NCBI GenBank assembly: GCA_964023275.1
Contig: OZ029916.1
Coordinates: forward strand, 15,182,607 to 15,246,606
DNA length: 64,000 nucleotides
Direction of reading: 5' to 3'
Origin: Norana najaformis
Lineage: Eukaryota; Annelida; Clitellata; Crassiclitellata; Hormogastridae
In this document: in pieces, positions 38,937 to 51,374 of the stretch
How the letters are laid out: each line of letters opens with the position of its first letter
How positions within the stretch are numbered: position 1 is the stretch's first letter
Notes under the pieces: generated by a model
Databases searched by the model: none
What the model saw: the letters and a program-made list of their open reading frames with translations, nothing else
What the model was told of the DNA's origin: nothing
Translations under genes and position numbers: made by a program

Positions 38937-41040
38937 GATTCTTAAATGTTGCTAAGAATGTCTCAAAACAGCTACTGAATATGCTTTCTGTTTAAACAGT
39001 CAGTAACTGCATACAGGTACATGCTATCTCAACATATATTCAGTTTAATCTGATTCTAAGGGCAGATTGTCAGAATAATTTTCCATTTGTAGTTCACAGA
39101 CAATTCTCAAAAGTTAGTGATGTTTCACAGCCAACAAACCAGCACACGGTGCACTATATAAGAACATTCCAGTCTTCGGATTCATACTAAAAAAAGTCAA
39201 GAGAATACATAGCTGTCTGCTTTGTTCATCATGTTACACATCATGACAACATCTTTTATAATGTTACAAGCATTTATGCTTATCTGTTACATACATCTGC
39301 CAATGCATGATATTAAGACTTGCGTAAAACTTCCGGATATTGTCATGATCATGATTTATCTCAATATCTGTGTAGTCATGAACTTATCCCATAACACTGA
39401 AGAAAGACTGATAAACACGTGTGCAGCTAAGCACTCGTACAAAAACGCTAATCCTAAAATGCAGCAGTGACCCAAAATACTGGGCAACCCTGGCAGTACT
39501 CGATTCTTGTCCTAGAACTGCCAAGAGGCCAAACAAACTGCATCTAATTCAGTCTCAGTTCAGCTGGTTCTGCTCAGACTCATCAGCCCTACAGACAAAC
39601 TGATCTCAATTACTGCAGGTCAGTTGTTGTTCCTGCCAGCATTGCTACCTCCGGGGCCTGCATCCATCCACCAGTACACTTCTGTGCTGCTGAGAATTTT
39701 AATAAACGACACGTGTGTCCGCTTTATACGTGAAGCATCAGAGATTTCTGGAATGCCTCAGTGACCGCATGCAGAAACAAACACTTTGAGGCAACATCCT
39801 TTGCCGAATTCCACTTGAGAACACAGCTCCGCAGCCCATGACTTGTGAAAGCCGCAAAAGTAATCATGTGGTTCTAACTAACAAACAGAGCATTGTCGTT
39901 CCTAAGATGCACGCACTTCTTGGCAGCCTGCACTGACCTACTGTATTTCAACTGACAGCTTTGCTCTGAAAAATACATTAAGCATTCAAGCTAAAATAAA
40001 AATAACTGCTTAGCAATTTCAAAAATTATATACTATGTCATTTCTTAGACGCTTGACACACAATTCCAAGAAAACTAAACAACAAGAATCAATGCAAAGC
40101 TGCGACTGCTGACTACTGGTAATTCAGGATTTCCATAAAGTAACTCATGTGATTTTACGCAACTGATTTTTTTATGTAACTCTTATGCTTACAATAAAAT
40201 CATGTTACACAACTTTCCTTCTAATTAAATTTCATAAGAAACTTTGTTCTTGCTGTGGTTTTCAACAAAGGCCATTGCAACCAGGTTGCGAAAATCCAAA
40301 AACTTTAACACATGTAAAGCTGAATAGGACTGAGCAGCATTTGTGCCATGGCTTTGCAACTGGATGCATTTGGACAACATGGCCCAATTGGTACCTGTTG
40401 CGAAGATAAAGAGAGACAGACAGCGACAGGAAGGAGAGAGCAGAGAAAGAGACAGATAGAAAAGAAAGAGAGAGGACGAGAGACAGACGTCAGCTGCACA
40501 GTGTTTGTGCATCCCTGACAGAAGCCAATCAACAAGGCCCGTCTGTCTGTGGCACTAGAACATCGGCCGCCATTCAGGCAACCAGAGCAAATGTAAAATC
40601 CCCAGACGCCAAATGAAATACTTCAGCAGCAGCCGGTGAAGCAGGGTTTTCCAGGCAAACCGAGCATCTGCCTAATGCGTCTGCAGAGTGCAAATCTTAG
40701 GACTGAAGAGGAGTTTGGCGCCAGGCCTTATCAGAACCCGGCAACAGAAATAGAAGACACACTACTGATGACTTAAAACACCACTACGAAAATCTAATGA
40801 ATGCCATCTCTTGTTTGCATCTTGAAATCAAGCACGGAGAAGTGACATCAGATTTTTGTGCATGTACTTATATATCTGGCCATTCGTATATCTGGCCATC
40901 TGGAACCTCTACAAGGATGAAACATGGCTGGGTAAAATTTGAAGGTTTGTTGCAGTTGCTTCTAGTGAAAAACTTTGGATTTTCAATTGGAGATCATTCC
41001 AGAAGGACGACCCAGTGCACAAGAAAGTTCCTGAGTTATC

Positions 41041-41210
41041 TAATCTAATCTAAGCTTATGACTTCTATAGCACCATTAACAAGGCATCAATCGACGGCTG
41101 CTTCAAGCTGTTGTATAAGAGCCAAGACTCATAGGTTTCACAGCAATCGATGGCTGGCTGGTAATATGCTGTCCAAGTACATCAAGATGAAAGAGTGAAC
41201 TACTGACCTT
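41041..41210 (+). repeat. Dispersed SINE-like repeat family B
   Basis: Opens TAATCTAATCTAAGCTTATG then ACTTCTATAGCACC, AAGGCATCAATCGACGGCTG and CTTCAAG. The same ordered blocks recur at 46540-46690 and, more diverged, at 55024-55140. A fragment lies near 224-275. It is non-coding, and the end boundaries are approximate. Confidence 0.65.
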
Positions 41211-42686
41211 CCAACTCTGCAGAGAAGCGTAGCTCATTTAAAAGCTGTATGTTTCTGATTGGCTAAAACATGCAAACTAAAGCGCAGGTTCAGATTACAT
41301 TACCACTGTTGGCAAAATCTTATAGTAAAACTCTGCACAGCTTTCTTTTCTTGCCTTTCAACAAAGGCAGGTGACCAGTCTTCCTCATTTATGTCTTTCC
41401 TACCAAGCACAGACTTTTTATGCATTCACTTGTTTCTGTATTCACTGGAGGGCACAGACCATGCAGAATTTTTCAAATATAGTTCTGCCCTTTTGAGGTC
41501 AGACAGTCATGATTTAGTGCTTCTGAAGTTATTGAAACTGATAAGAGAATTAATAAGATTGCAGCCATCACTCCATAGGATATGGGGCTGCCAACAATTT
41601 AACAACCCTTCACATATTACTCTCTGCAGTTTAGGCATGAAAATCAGGATAATATACTCCAAATATGAACAGCATATTTGTCCAAAGAGCACGTTCATCA
41701 AACCTTTGTTTAAAAACATTAATTCAGGTTCATTATTACATGCAGATTTTACATGTACAAATAATCTGTGCAGAAGTTGAAAGCATTTATGAATATGCAC
41801 TGATCAGCGTAAAAGTGCATATGCATTTGCCTCCTTTGTGCCAACATGAGTAAAACTGGTCCTGATGTACATTTTGTTTCAACATTTTGTTTCAGATATT
41901 TGCCTTGAATGAAATCTACTCAGATGTTGGATATCTTAAAATTAATGCCTCTGAATAGAAATAGTATTCCAAATCAATTGACCAAAGACATAATACTTGA
42001 CACAAACCTTGACTTTTGATCATTTCTTCAAGGTAAGTAAATTTGACAACTTGTATCGAGAAAGGTAAAAATGGCTGAAGATCATTCACTATCACTATCC
42101 TCATCAACAATTTATAACTATCGGCATAAGAACCACCAAATTTGCATCATTTCATCAATACCGATACTACCATATTAAAAATAAACATCAACGATCAAAT
42201 TACAAATTGCAAACTGTCTCGATATAATTCTCACCTTCCACAACAGAATCGACACATCATCTTTTGCATCTTGAATTAGCTTCTGCTACGTAAACTGCAG
42301 ATGCTAAGGAAAACCCAATCCAGGTAACAACATACCTGCACCAGCACGCTTATTATTTCACTGGAAGAACGGCCAGCAAAATTCACTCATTGTTATCACA
42401 CATCAAATTGGTCTGCTGGAGGGAATTCAAGGTACCCTGAGATCCATAATTTCTTGCATTACTCACAAGCAAAGATAGGCAAGACCAAAATGGAGAAACT
42501 CTCATGCAGACATTCTGCTATAGCATTACCGGTAAACAAACATTTAGCTACATTTGAATACAGTGTTAACAAACACAGCTGAAGCAGCTCAATTAGAGAG
42601 AGAACTGGAACAAAGGAAAGTCAATAAGCTGTTGTATGCACGATTGCAAACGTTACATCTCGGTACATTAGTTAACTCCTCAGTAC

Positions 42687-42867
42687 CAATGCAACTACGC
42701 AAATGAGATAACTCAACACAAATAAATAAACTGTTAATGACACTCCAAAACTGTGCCAGTTGAACAGGGTTGTCTACTGAAGAATATGCTTCACCAAGAT
42801 CTGTAAGAAGTTTTTGTAAAGCAAATATAATTTTTGTGCCCATCTCATCTGGTTCCACACCAAACAG
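42687..42867 (-). CDS. Candidate exon of an unrecognised gene
   Basis: After an acceptor (TATAGATTGCAG) a frame reads LFGVEPDEMGTKIIFALQKL and then LTDLGEAYSSVDNPVQLAQF, WSVINSLFICVE. It looks like an amphipathic helical repeat protein and has normal coding composition. A donor at CATTG|GTACTG (42687) is plausible. The open frame continues to 42589. I found no partner exons on either side and do not recognise the family, so this may be a real exon of an unfinished gene model or a retained fragment. Confidence 0.35.
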
Positions 42868-45545
42868 CTGCAATCTATATTACCGGGTAGATGTTGCAGC
42901 TCATCTGATTTATTTGAGCCTGTTACCCAGAAAACAAGCATAAGTGTAAAGACTTATCCACAACTGCTTGACTGCCTTTCCATATTTCAGACAGAAGCAG
43001 AGGTTTGTGTCTTCTTTTCAGAGCTAAAGCCATTTTTATTTTTACAAACATGTATTTGGTGATCTGACGGAGTCTAGATTATTAAATTCTAAGTCTCAGC
43101 ATGGCAAGGGGCAGATGCAGGTGGCAATCTGTCCATGCCCCATTTTATTTATGAAGGGGAATGGCCTCCAAACCAGTTTGACCAAGGGATGCCTGCTGAA
43201 AACAGGTTGTAAAAAATCGTGAGAAAGTTCAGGTTCTTAAAATCTGAGGAAATAATACAAGTTAAAAGAATTTGTTGAAAAGCCAAGAAATTTGTAAAAA
43301 GGAAGACAAACTTTAGAAAATGGAAAGAAAGGGGATGATTGTGCTGTGCCATAGAAGATTTTAAAAAGTTGTAGATTACTTTAAAATCGTTAGGAGATTC
43401 GAAGCCTTGAAAAGGCAGTAAAACCCAAATTTGTCGAAGAAAAGTTGTAATGACTAAAAACAGTCCCTCATAAATTTTTCACCACAGTAAATCTGGCCCC
43501 TACCTCAACTTCTGGGTCCTCTACTGAAGCATGGAAGATTAGTTGGGTCAGCAATGATATTCTCAAAAGATTCACCTATAAATTACTAATTTATAGCAAG
43601 AAGGAACTAATTGAATATATTCCCCTGCCTTTATTCTATAGCTGGCTAAAAGCACTTGTTTATAGCAATACAGACATTTCTAACATATTACTTAGCAGAT
43701 TTCTTCAATCAATGCAATGTTGGTATGTAGCTATACATTCACACAATGTCCTCTAAGTACTCTTGAAGATGAAAAAGTAGAAAAGTGACACAAGACTGGT
43801 GTCATACAAATCAATTCCAACAGGTGGAAATCCAAGAAGCTTCTTTTAGGCACCATACAGCACTGCCTTAAATGTACGTGGATTCTTGTTATTAATTTAC
43901 ATTAAATAAAATAAGATGCATTTTGGTAATTTCAGTGTTTTCACAACCATCAAAACAACAGGTCAAGCAGGTTCAACTAAGCCATCACATGCATGTTCAT
44001 ATTCCAGATCATTTGTAAATATAATAAGTAACTTTCAGGATCTGATACACCTAATTAACTTGTTCATAATTTCAAGAAATCAGTAGTACAAATATAAGCA
44101 ATTTTTAGATAGTTGCTACTTTGTACCTCACATTACAATCTGTAAGTAGACTTCAAACAATTAAACTAATCACATAAGGACCATTCAGAGAACTTTCGGC
44201 TATACCTTTCTTTCGTATTTATAACATGTTTTGTCAAAACATAACACTGTGCGTTTTGGTTAGTTCCAGAGCATCCGGTTCATTGTTAGCCAAGTTCAGT
44301 GCAAAGCGTCCGCCTTCAGTGGTTTTGGAGCATATCATTTAAAACTTCTGTTGAGAAGTTGACTTTTAAATGATAAATTATGCACAGATGACTGGATGTT
44401 GGCCAGGGTTAATATTGCCCGGGCAATAATGTCTTGATCAAGACTGGGGTAGTTAGTCAAAAAACTCTTTAGTGGGGCAATGGAGTCAGAAGTGAAGCCC
44501 TGGCTGCTGAAAATTTCACAGCATATTACTCACAAAATTGACTTTTTAAAATTTTATTGAAAATTCATTTCATTACATAAATAGCTGGAAGGAATTTAAA
44601 CTGTACCCCGGCATGTATTCCCAGCCTCAAATTTCACAGCCAGACTGAGGAGTTTAATGTTTGACCTGGGCAGGTCGAAGTGACAAGACACCAAGGCAGC
44701 CAACAATTCTAGTGAATGTTTTCGTGCAAACATCTTAAACATTCCCATTAAATGTTTTACTTATAACTTTTGGGTAATTGGCATATAAATGATTCCTAGG
44801 GGTTCAAACCAACACCACAGCACGAATTTTTAATCAGTATCAGTGGGTAGCTATCTTTTTCAACAGCTTTCAATCATAATTCAACGCTTCAACACCGTCG
44901 CCTTTCGCATTACCTTCTCTCTGCCAGAGCCGGATGAGACGTAGCCATTCCAGATGCTCAATACTGTTTTCGGACTAATTTTTTCACCACTTGAGGGATT
45001 ATACCTACCTCGGGTAAAAATAATAATAATAACAATAATAATAATAGTAGTAGTAATAGTAATAATAATAATAATAACTTCTGAAAAAATCATTAAGCTC
45101 TCCAAAACTGTTTGAGGTGGAACCCTCGCCATCGACGATTTATTTTTTCACGTACTTTCTGCATTTCTATAGAAAAATTTACTTTTAAAGCGAAATTTTG
45201 GGGCTTCAGCCCCTTAGCCCCATAGCCGCCATTGCTATCATGCACATGGTTAAACTTCGTATAATTTGTAAACATGTAAGAAACGTTTAGATTCTCACTT
45301 CTCTGCTTACCTTACGTTAAGTTAAAAGAAATTAGCTGCGCAAATATTTACAATTCTTCTGATGACCGTTTGTTTGTACTACACGCGACGGCCTGTGCGT
45401 AAACTTTACGTCGTTTTAAACCAATACCTATGAGGCGCCTCCAGAGAACTTCCGGTTACGCCTCCATAGTTTTCTATTAAAACAAAACACCGTTGAGCTC
45501 AGTAAGTAAGTTAGTAACACCAAAGTGCTCTGCTTTGTTCGCCAT

Positions 45546-45853
45546 ACGTAATCGTAATCTCAAGATACCTTATCTCAATACAGCGCCCAACGATAGTTAA
45601 GTCGCAGGAACAAGCTTATTCACAGGTGCTCAGTCAAAACAAAATCGATTTAAAAGAAGAATTCGGTTCCAGGTCGAGATCCAAGAGTCAGGCAGGCAGG
45701 CTACGGTGGGTGGTGTTTGGAATTGGTTCTACAGGACAGATAGGGGAAGAGGAGGAATCAGAATAGGATCTGCGGAAGAGAGTGTTTCCAGTTTTGAGTG
45801 GAAGACCTGGGCAGAGATTGCAAGGAGAGAAGTGATAGTGAGTGGTGGTGAAA
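45546..45853 (+). repeat. Dispersed repeat family A, copy 2
   Basis: Homologous to 8853-9168 with the same block order (GCGCCCAACGA, AAGCTTATTCACAGG, GCTCAGTCAAAACAAAATCG, GTTCCAGGTCGAGATCC). It ends just before the hAT MITE at 45867. Confidence 0.8.
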
Positions 45854-45866
45854 GATCTCACCCGAT

Positions 45867-46031
45867 CAGTGGCGTAGCTAGCCTTCCGAGGGCCCCTGTG
45901 CAAACTGAACTTTGGCTATTTTGCTTTAAGTAATTGAGCAACCGGGCTTTGGCCGTGGCGGCCCAGGCGGGCCTTCGCATCGTGGGCCATTGTGCTTTGT
46001 ACAACATGCACAATTCATTGCTACGCCCCTG
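45867..46031. mobile_element. hAT-type MITE, copy 2
   Basis: A 165 bp element starts CAGTGGCGTAGCTAGCC and ends GCTACGCCCCTG. It has a perfect 8 bp target duplication CACCCGAT (45859-45866 and 46032-46039). It is collinear with copy 1 at 9942-10100, sharing GCCTTCCGAGGGCCC, CTTTAAGTA and GAGCAACCGGGC. This copy keeps the inverted ends better than copy 1. Confidence 0.92.
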
Positions 46032-46539
46032 CACCCGATCAATTCATTGCAAAATGAACAGGGTCGAAGCCTACGATCGCTATATTTTAAAAGCCGTGTA
46101 CATTTTCTTTTATGGTTTGTTTGAATGTCTAACAGCTTCGCACATAGCAGGTAGGCTGTCACGCCAGCAGCGCAGTAGAGTCAAGGGCCATGTACTTAAG
46201 TAGGCCACTAAATAGAAAGTATGCCATATACAGATCTACCCCAGCCACTTGACCCTACTCCAACCTTCCTTCTGCACAAAGCTGTTAGACATTCGTTGAT
46301 GAGTTTTGCTCCCTTTCCTTGTACAGTTCTGCATTTCATCGCTGGCCAAAGGATTTCAAAGTAATAGGATAGGTACTGGTTTTAAATCACCTCAAAACAA
46401 ACAGGGGCCTACTGGTTTTGAATAACTCTTTAAGCAAGTACTGTAGGCTACTGGTTTTAAGTCACCCTAAAGCAAGTACTGGCTTCAGAACACCCCTAAA
46501 GTAAAGTTGGATTCTGTAATATTCTGAACCAGTATTAAT

Positions 46540-46690
46540 AACGAGCTAATCTAATGACTTCTATAGCGATGTTATCATTATGCCCAAGGCATCGGTCGAT
46601 GGTCGCTTCAAGTCAGAAAACGCAATCAAAAATCATAATGAGTTGGAGAAGTCAGTTCGAAATCCCGATACGTCAGAGCAACCAGAAACC
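46540..46690 (+). repeat. SINE-like repeat family B, second copy
   Basis: Blocks GCTAATCTAATGACTTCTAT, AAGGCATCGGTCGATGG and CGCTTCAAG align with 41041-41210. A downstream AGTTCGAAATCCCGA resembles a tRNA box B, so a tRNA-derived SINE is possible (inference). Confidence 0.6.
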
Positions 46691-46719
46691 AGGCTACTGT
46701 GGGGGAATCAATAACACTA

Positions 46720-46905
46720 ACAACAACAACAACAATATTAATAATAATAACAATAAAATTAAATAATAGTAATAATATTATTATTATTTTTATTATTATA
46801 TTGTTATTATATTATTAGCATTGTTATTATTGTTGTTATTATTGTTATTTTTATTGTTATTTTTATTGTTATTTTTATTGTTATTTTAATAATAATATTA
46901 ATAAA
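46720..46905. repeat. AT-rich trinucleotide and TTATTG repeat tract
   Basis: AAC/AAT repeats on the left and TTATTATTG / TTTTTATTGTTA repeats on the right, nearly complementary, so the tract can fold back on itself. Confidence 0.85.
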
Positions 46906-46989
46906 AGCAAACAACTTTGCAGTTCCAAGGGCTGCCGCATAGGCCTACCTCTCACACAGGCAGGTCAGAGTAGGCGTAGGCCTACTCGG

Positions 46990-47440
46990 TGGATGTGAGG
47001 TTGCAGTACACGCGGCTAGGATTCTCAAACGCTTTCAACAGCTTTTGCAGAGACTGTATCCACTCTGCAACGGGTGGCGTCTCTCCAGAACTAGGCGTAG
47101 TTCCCTTTTGCCATATGATGCGATGGTAGAAGCTTTAGAATTCCGCTTTTGCCAGTTTACTCGTCTGTCACCGGTCGGCCTGCAACAGGGTGATCCGCTA
47201 GGTCGGCTCGATCCGCTCCTCTTTTGCCTCCCACTGCAGCTAGTCTTGAAGAATCTATCGTCCCCGCTAGTTTTATAATAGGCCTACTTACAGTAGAAAA
47301 CCTTACCCTCGAAGTATAAGCATCTATTGTGACTGAGTACGTTGCAACCACTGAGCGAGAATGTGGTTTGCTAGGGCTGCGACTTAATCGATCCAAATGC
47401 GAGATGATCCTGCACTCCCCACTTTATTGGTAACTAGTGA
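46990..47440 (+). pseudogene. LINE reverse-transcriptase remnant
   Basis: Fragments in shifting frames encode FSNAFNSFCRDCIHSA, VGLQQGDPLG, LLFCLPLQLVLKNLSSPLV and, further on, ECGLLGLRLNRSKCEMIL (about 47350-47410). These correspond to reverse-transcriptase blocks around the D-x-SNAFN and QQGDPLG motifs and the later NxxKCE segment. The catalytic YLDD-like stretch between them is lost. Pseudogene. Confidence 0.75.
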
Positions 47441-48085
47441 AAACCTCAACGAGTTCTTAACATTTAGGCCTGAAACGGCCACCTTGGTCATTAGATTAGA
47501 TAGATTCGACATAATATTATGGCGAATACTGGGCCAGCGTTTGTGATTTTGCGACATTGAATATACGTTGTCCCAATGTTGGTGTGTTCGCTATAAGAAG
47601 CAATGGCACCGCTACTCAATTTGATGATACTATGATGATTGACTGGCCGTAGGCCTAAGCATTCATTTTGTGCCGTGTTAAAATGTAAAGTATTTCGAGT
47701 TCGTTACTAAATATCAGGTCAGGAACACTTCTTACTAGTTTTCTGTAAGATGTGCTATATAAATGTGCAATTACTACTACGATTACGATCCTTTAACAAT
47801 ATTTAACATAAATATCGTTTAACATTTTTCTTATTATTGATTGTAATAAAAACAGGTTAGTTATCATTTCACACGAAAGGCATCTCTTTATTTTGATATT
47901 GATTTTGTACTTAATCAGCAGGCCCGCTACAGACAATATCCCCCACAGCTTTATTCACAATGTAGGTTCGTTTTACCACTGGTGACGAACTGTGGACACA
48001 TTGTGTGCTCGACAAAAGCGGCTGTCAGTGTCTGCAGTTGGCTACTTAACTTGGGCCGATACGCAATGAGACACGGACAAAATAT

Positions 48086-48152
48086 GTGGCACGGTGGCCG
48101 AAAGGCTAGCACATCGGTTTTTAGTTGCCTATCCGGTCTAAGTTCGAATAAT
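48086..48152 (+). repeat. tRNA-derived SINE head (candidate)
   Basis: GTGGCACGGTGGCCGAAAGG, then CTAGCACATCGG, resembles an A-box region. GGTCTAAGTTCGAATA is a weak box B about 35 bases later. The spacing matches a tRNA-like promoter, but no complete cloverleaf forms, so this is not called a tRNA gene. Confidence 0.45.
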
Positions 48153-48599
48153 GGCCTGATGAGTTAGGCCATTATTCGAATTAACCAATTTATTGGTTAG
48201 GCTAAGGAATGGTCTGATGCTGGCGATCGGTTGTTAATTGGAGGGTAGAACTGCGCTGGGCCAATCTTATTGGCCGAACTTTGGACGGAATTTTCATAAG
48301 CTGTGGGCCGATGTCGTATGTTCAACCATTCGCCGGGGTGACCATGGTGTCAACCCAACATTGACCCAATGTGCTCGTGCTGACTGGGATGAGCCAGCAG
48401 TGAAGCTTAAAGTTTTACAGCCATTAAGTTCAGATGGGAAACGATTTATATTGACCCGTAATAAATTCAAAACCTATGAACCGACTGACCTGAAAGTTCA
48501 TAGGGGTAATTACCAATAAATAGTTACCAGATGATTATACCTATTTTGATACCCTCAACAGCACAGATTTTGATTGGGTCACTACAACCTGCATCTATG

Positions 48600-48972
48600 C
48601 CATTGTTAAGCATGTACGATAAAAACTCTCAGACTACTGATAATGAGTTCTCGATGAGTTTTTTAACCTAGCAAAGCCTTCGATACAGTTCACCATCGCA
48701 TCCTACTGAAAAAAAGATCGAAAACTGTGGGTATCCGGGGTATTCCACTTTGCTGGTTTAAAAGTTAGCCTATATTGATCATAAACAGCTATGCAATTGA
48801 GTTTTGTCACAAGTTAGATCTATTCGGTGTGGGATTTCACAAGGGAACTTTGTTTCCGTTGTCGTTTTTACTTATTAATGATCTTCCTCACTTACCTTGC
48901 TTGCTTCATTTTATTCTCTTTGCAGATGATGCTAATATTGGCGTAATGTCCTACACTTTTTTAAACAAATGA
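48600..48972 (+). pseudogene. LINE reverse-transcriptase remnant with FADD box
   Basis: A broken frame gives LAKPFDTVHHRILLKK, a GIRGIPLCWFKS-like piece, and then an open part reading VGFHKGTLFPLSFLLINDLP, HLPCLLHFILFADDANIGV. The (Y)INDLP and FADD boxes are the reverse-transcriptase palm of CR1/Jockey-type LINEs. FADD is retained, but stops upstream show it is inactive. It differs in type from the 46990-47440 fragment. Confidence 0.8.
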
Positions 48973-50766
48973 ATCGCACATGTTTTGAAAACCTAGAAGG
49001 AAGGAATAGGTAAATCGAATCACTGGAAAATCGAAAGTCCAGGATGTCACAAAATGCACCGTAGACTTGTGTTCACGGTGTACATTTGTAGCAGCAATGG
49101 GAGGGAACAAGACCTAGGCCTACATCATGAGCACTAGCGAAATGCAGAGAGGAAATGGTTATTCAGTGCATGGGACTCTTAACCAATGAGGGACGGTTCC
49201 TCTTCCTCCATACCAACAGCAGCCTAATTGTGTCTGAAATTACAACGGCAAGAGAGGTGAGAAGAGGAAGAGCCTGGCTAACTCGCTTTAAACTTTGAAA
49301 AGGTGACGGGTGGCGAAAGTTGGTAAGCTGAATTATATTTCCGCGATCACGGACAGTAATTGGCAACATGTGCATGCATTGCAGACACTACAAGATCGAC
49401 AAAATCCATTTGTATAGTCGCTGAAAATGACATACGTTACAGAAAAGATCGTGTTTTGTGTCCTTATGTTAGAATTTCTAGGGGTCTTCCATATAGGACG
49501 TCTGCTAAAAGTTTACTTACTTTGAACCCCTCCTTTTCCTTTGTCCGCATTTTTCAGTATTTTGCATTACCCTTCCCATTCCCTTATGCGGACGTTCGCA
49601 TGCCAAAGGAGTACCAAGGCCTAGATTAGGCAACCAATTGATCTTGTATGGCTAACTCTGCTGCGGATGGGGTACTTTGATACTGCCGCGTAAGAACTCA
49701 ATTAGATCTAATGCAGTAAAGAGAGTGCCTGCTCTCTGAATGAAGTTGGTGTTTAAGGCACAGGCGTTACTGAAATAACTGTGTGTACCAAATTTTGATG
49801 AGTAAGTCCGCATTGGGCGTAACCCCTCTCATTGTCCGCATTTGGGTGACCCCTCATCCCCCCTCTTCGCCGATGTCCTTAATGGACGACCCCTATCACT
49901 CGAAAACAACAACTGCATATGTCCATACAAAAATATTAAGAATACAGAACATTCAAGTGTAACCTTACCATGCAAATACCCGGTTAATGAAGTAACCGGA
50001 GAAACGGTCAACGGGTGCGTCACTTTCCCAGTGATGGGAACAGATTAATGTTACTGCAGGATGCATTGCAGTAATTGGTTAGTGCATTAATCAAAGCAGC
50101 ACATTATAATTAGGACAAAACAACATTTCAAACGATGTCCTGATACATCGTTGTTAAACTAGTCATCTGCAGTGTTGATCGTGCAATTAATTGCTCCCGC
50201 ATCTTGGTTTTTTTGGGTGCTGAAGAAATCGAGAGATTCATGTCAGCACAGTTCTCGTTTCTTGAAGCGCTATTTCAGTGGCACTAAAGACGCTAGAGAA
50301 TTCAGAATTCATTTAGTGAGTAAGGCACAAAAAAGTAGATTATCAGTGGGGGTTCAAAAGGCCTCGTGGACGTACGCTCTAAGCTTGGTGATCTTAGGCT
50401 TTTCCTTATAATTTTTGCTATCATTACATGTGAAAAAGACTCCACTATTACTTTGCCACTAAATTCGAATCCTGGATTCGCCACTGATTTCAATGACTAA
50501 AGGTCAAGTAATCCTCGGAACGATTTAAGACAAGTCAGATAGAGGCAGGAGGAATACCCGAAACTCGTCTTCTGCAGTCTCGACTGTCGTTAACAGCACC
50601 TTTTCACAATCTCATTTATCGTTCTTCATATCAACACTGCAGTGGCTTTGTAATCGGCTGATGCATTTTCACTTTTATGAGCACTGGCGTTTAAATCGTA
50701 CGATGTGTTTCATTTTGAGGAGCAATGGCTTTGTAATCGGTGGGTTTTCATTTCGATGCTATACGT

Positions 50767-51374
50767 TCAGTTAGCAATCGCTCTGTCCAGGTCAGCCAAA
50801 GCTGCCAATTTTTTGTACAGTTCGAACGTTTCCCTTTTGTCGAGTGCTCCGGATGTTGTGCCATTTAGTCCGTTCTGGCGCCTCGTGATCATTTCGTAGA
50901 GTTGGCGCCTTTGCGGAGTCAGTGTCATGTCGATCTCAATGCACTTGGTCACAATAACTGCCGACTTCTTATACATGTCGTCCGAGCCCATGATGGGCAC
51001 CGTACGCTCACTGCGAGCCCGGGATGTCAAGACAACTTTGCCATCGGATATGTCCATGTCAACCTGTTCGGAGACTTTGTCAAAGTCCAGTAAAGCTGAT
51101 GCGGAGTACTGTTCGGCGCCCAGTCCAGCTGCCTCGCGTCTTCTGAGCTCGTCGGCAGGCAGGCTGTTGAGAATTTCGTCCTCGAGGCGGTCGACTTTGA
51201 TCGTCTGCTTGACGGAACTCGACGTGCCGACCATGAGACTCCGAATATTGAGATTGGAGATGCTGTCCATGTCGAGAGTTGCGCTATGTCCCGAAGTAAA
51301 TAACGAACCGCCGCCACCTGATTGGCTGTGATGTTGTTTGACGAACGATGACGTCATTTTCGCACTTGTCTGAC
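50767..51374 (-). CDS. Terminal exon of the 1,803 aa protein gene
   Basis: Acceptor TTTGTCCATAG|GTCAG, phase 1 entry, then [17 protein letters not shown] and about 185 further residues to the stop. The composition is the same Ser/Arg/Asp-rich type as exon 1, with helical C-terminal segments. The frame also has an internal ATG (MTSSF, 51355) that would allow it to be an independent gene; the shared phase and orientation favour the spliced model. Confidence 0.65.

Larger units (their letters stand above)
38937..50766. other. Intergenic region upstream of FRMD4
   Basis: About 11.8 kb without a confirmed gene. It should contain the FRMD4 promoter just right of 38936, but I see no clear TATA box or CpG-rich island there. 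It holds one candidate exon (42687-42867), repeat family B copies (41041-41210, 46540-46690), repeat family A copy 2 (45546-45853), a hAT MITE (45867-46031), AT-rich trinucleotide tracts (45010-45080, 46720-46900) and two LINE remnants (46990-47440, 48600-48972). Confidence 0.5.
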
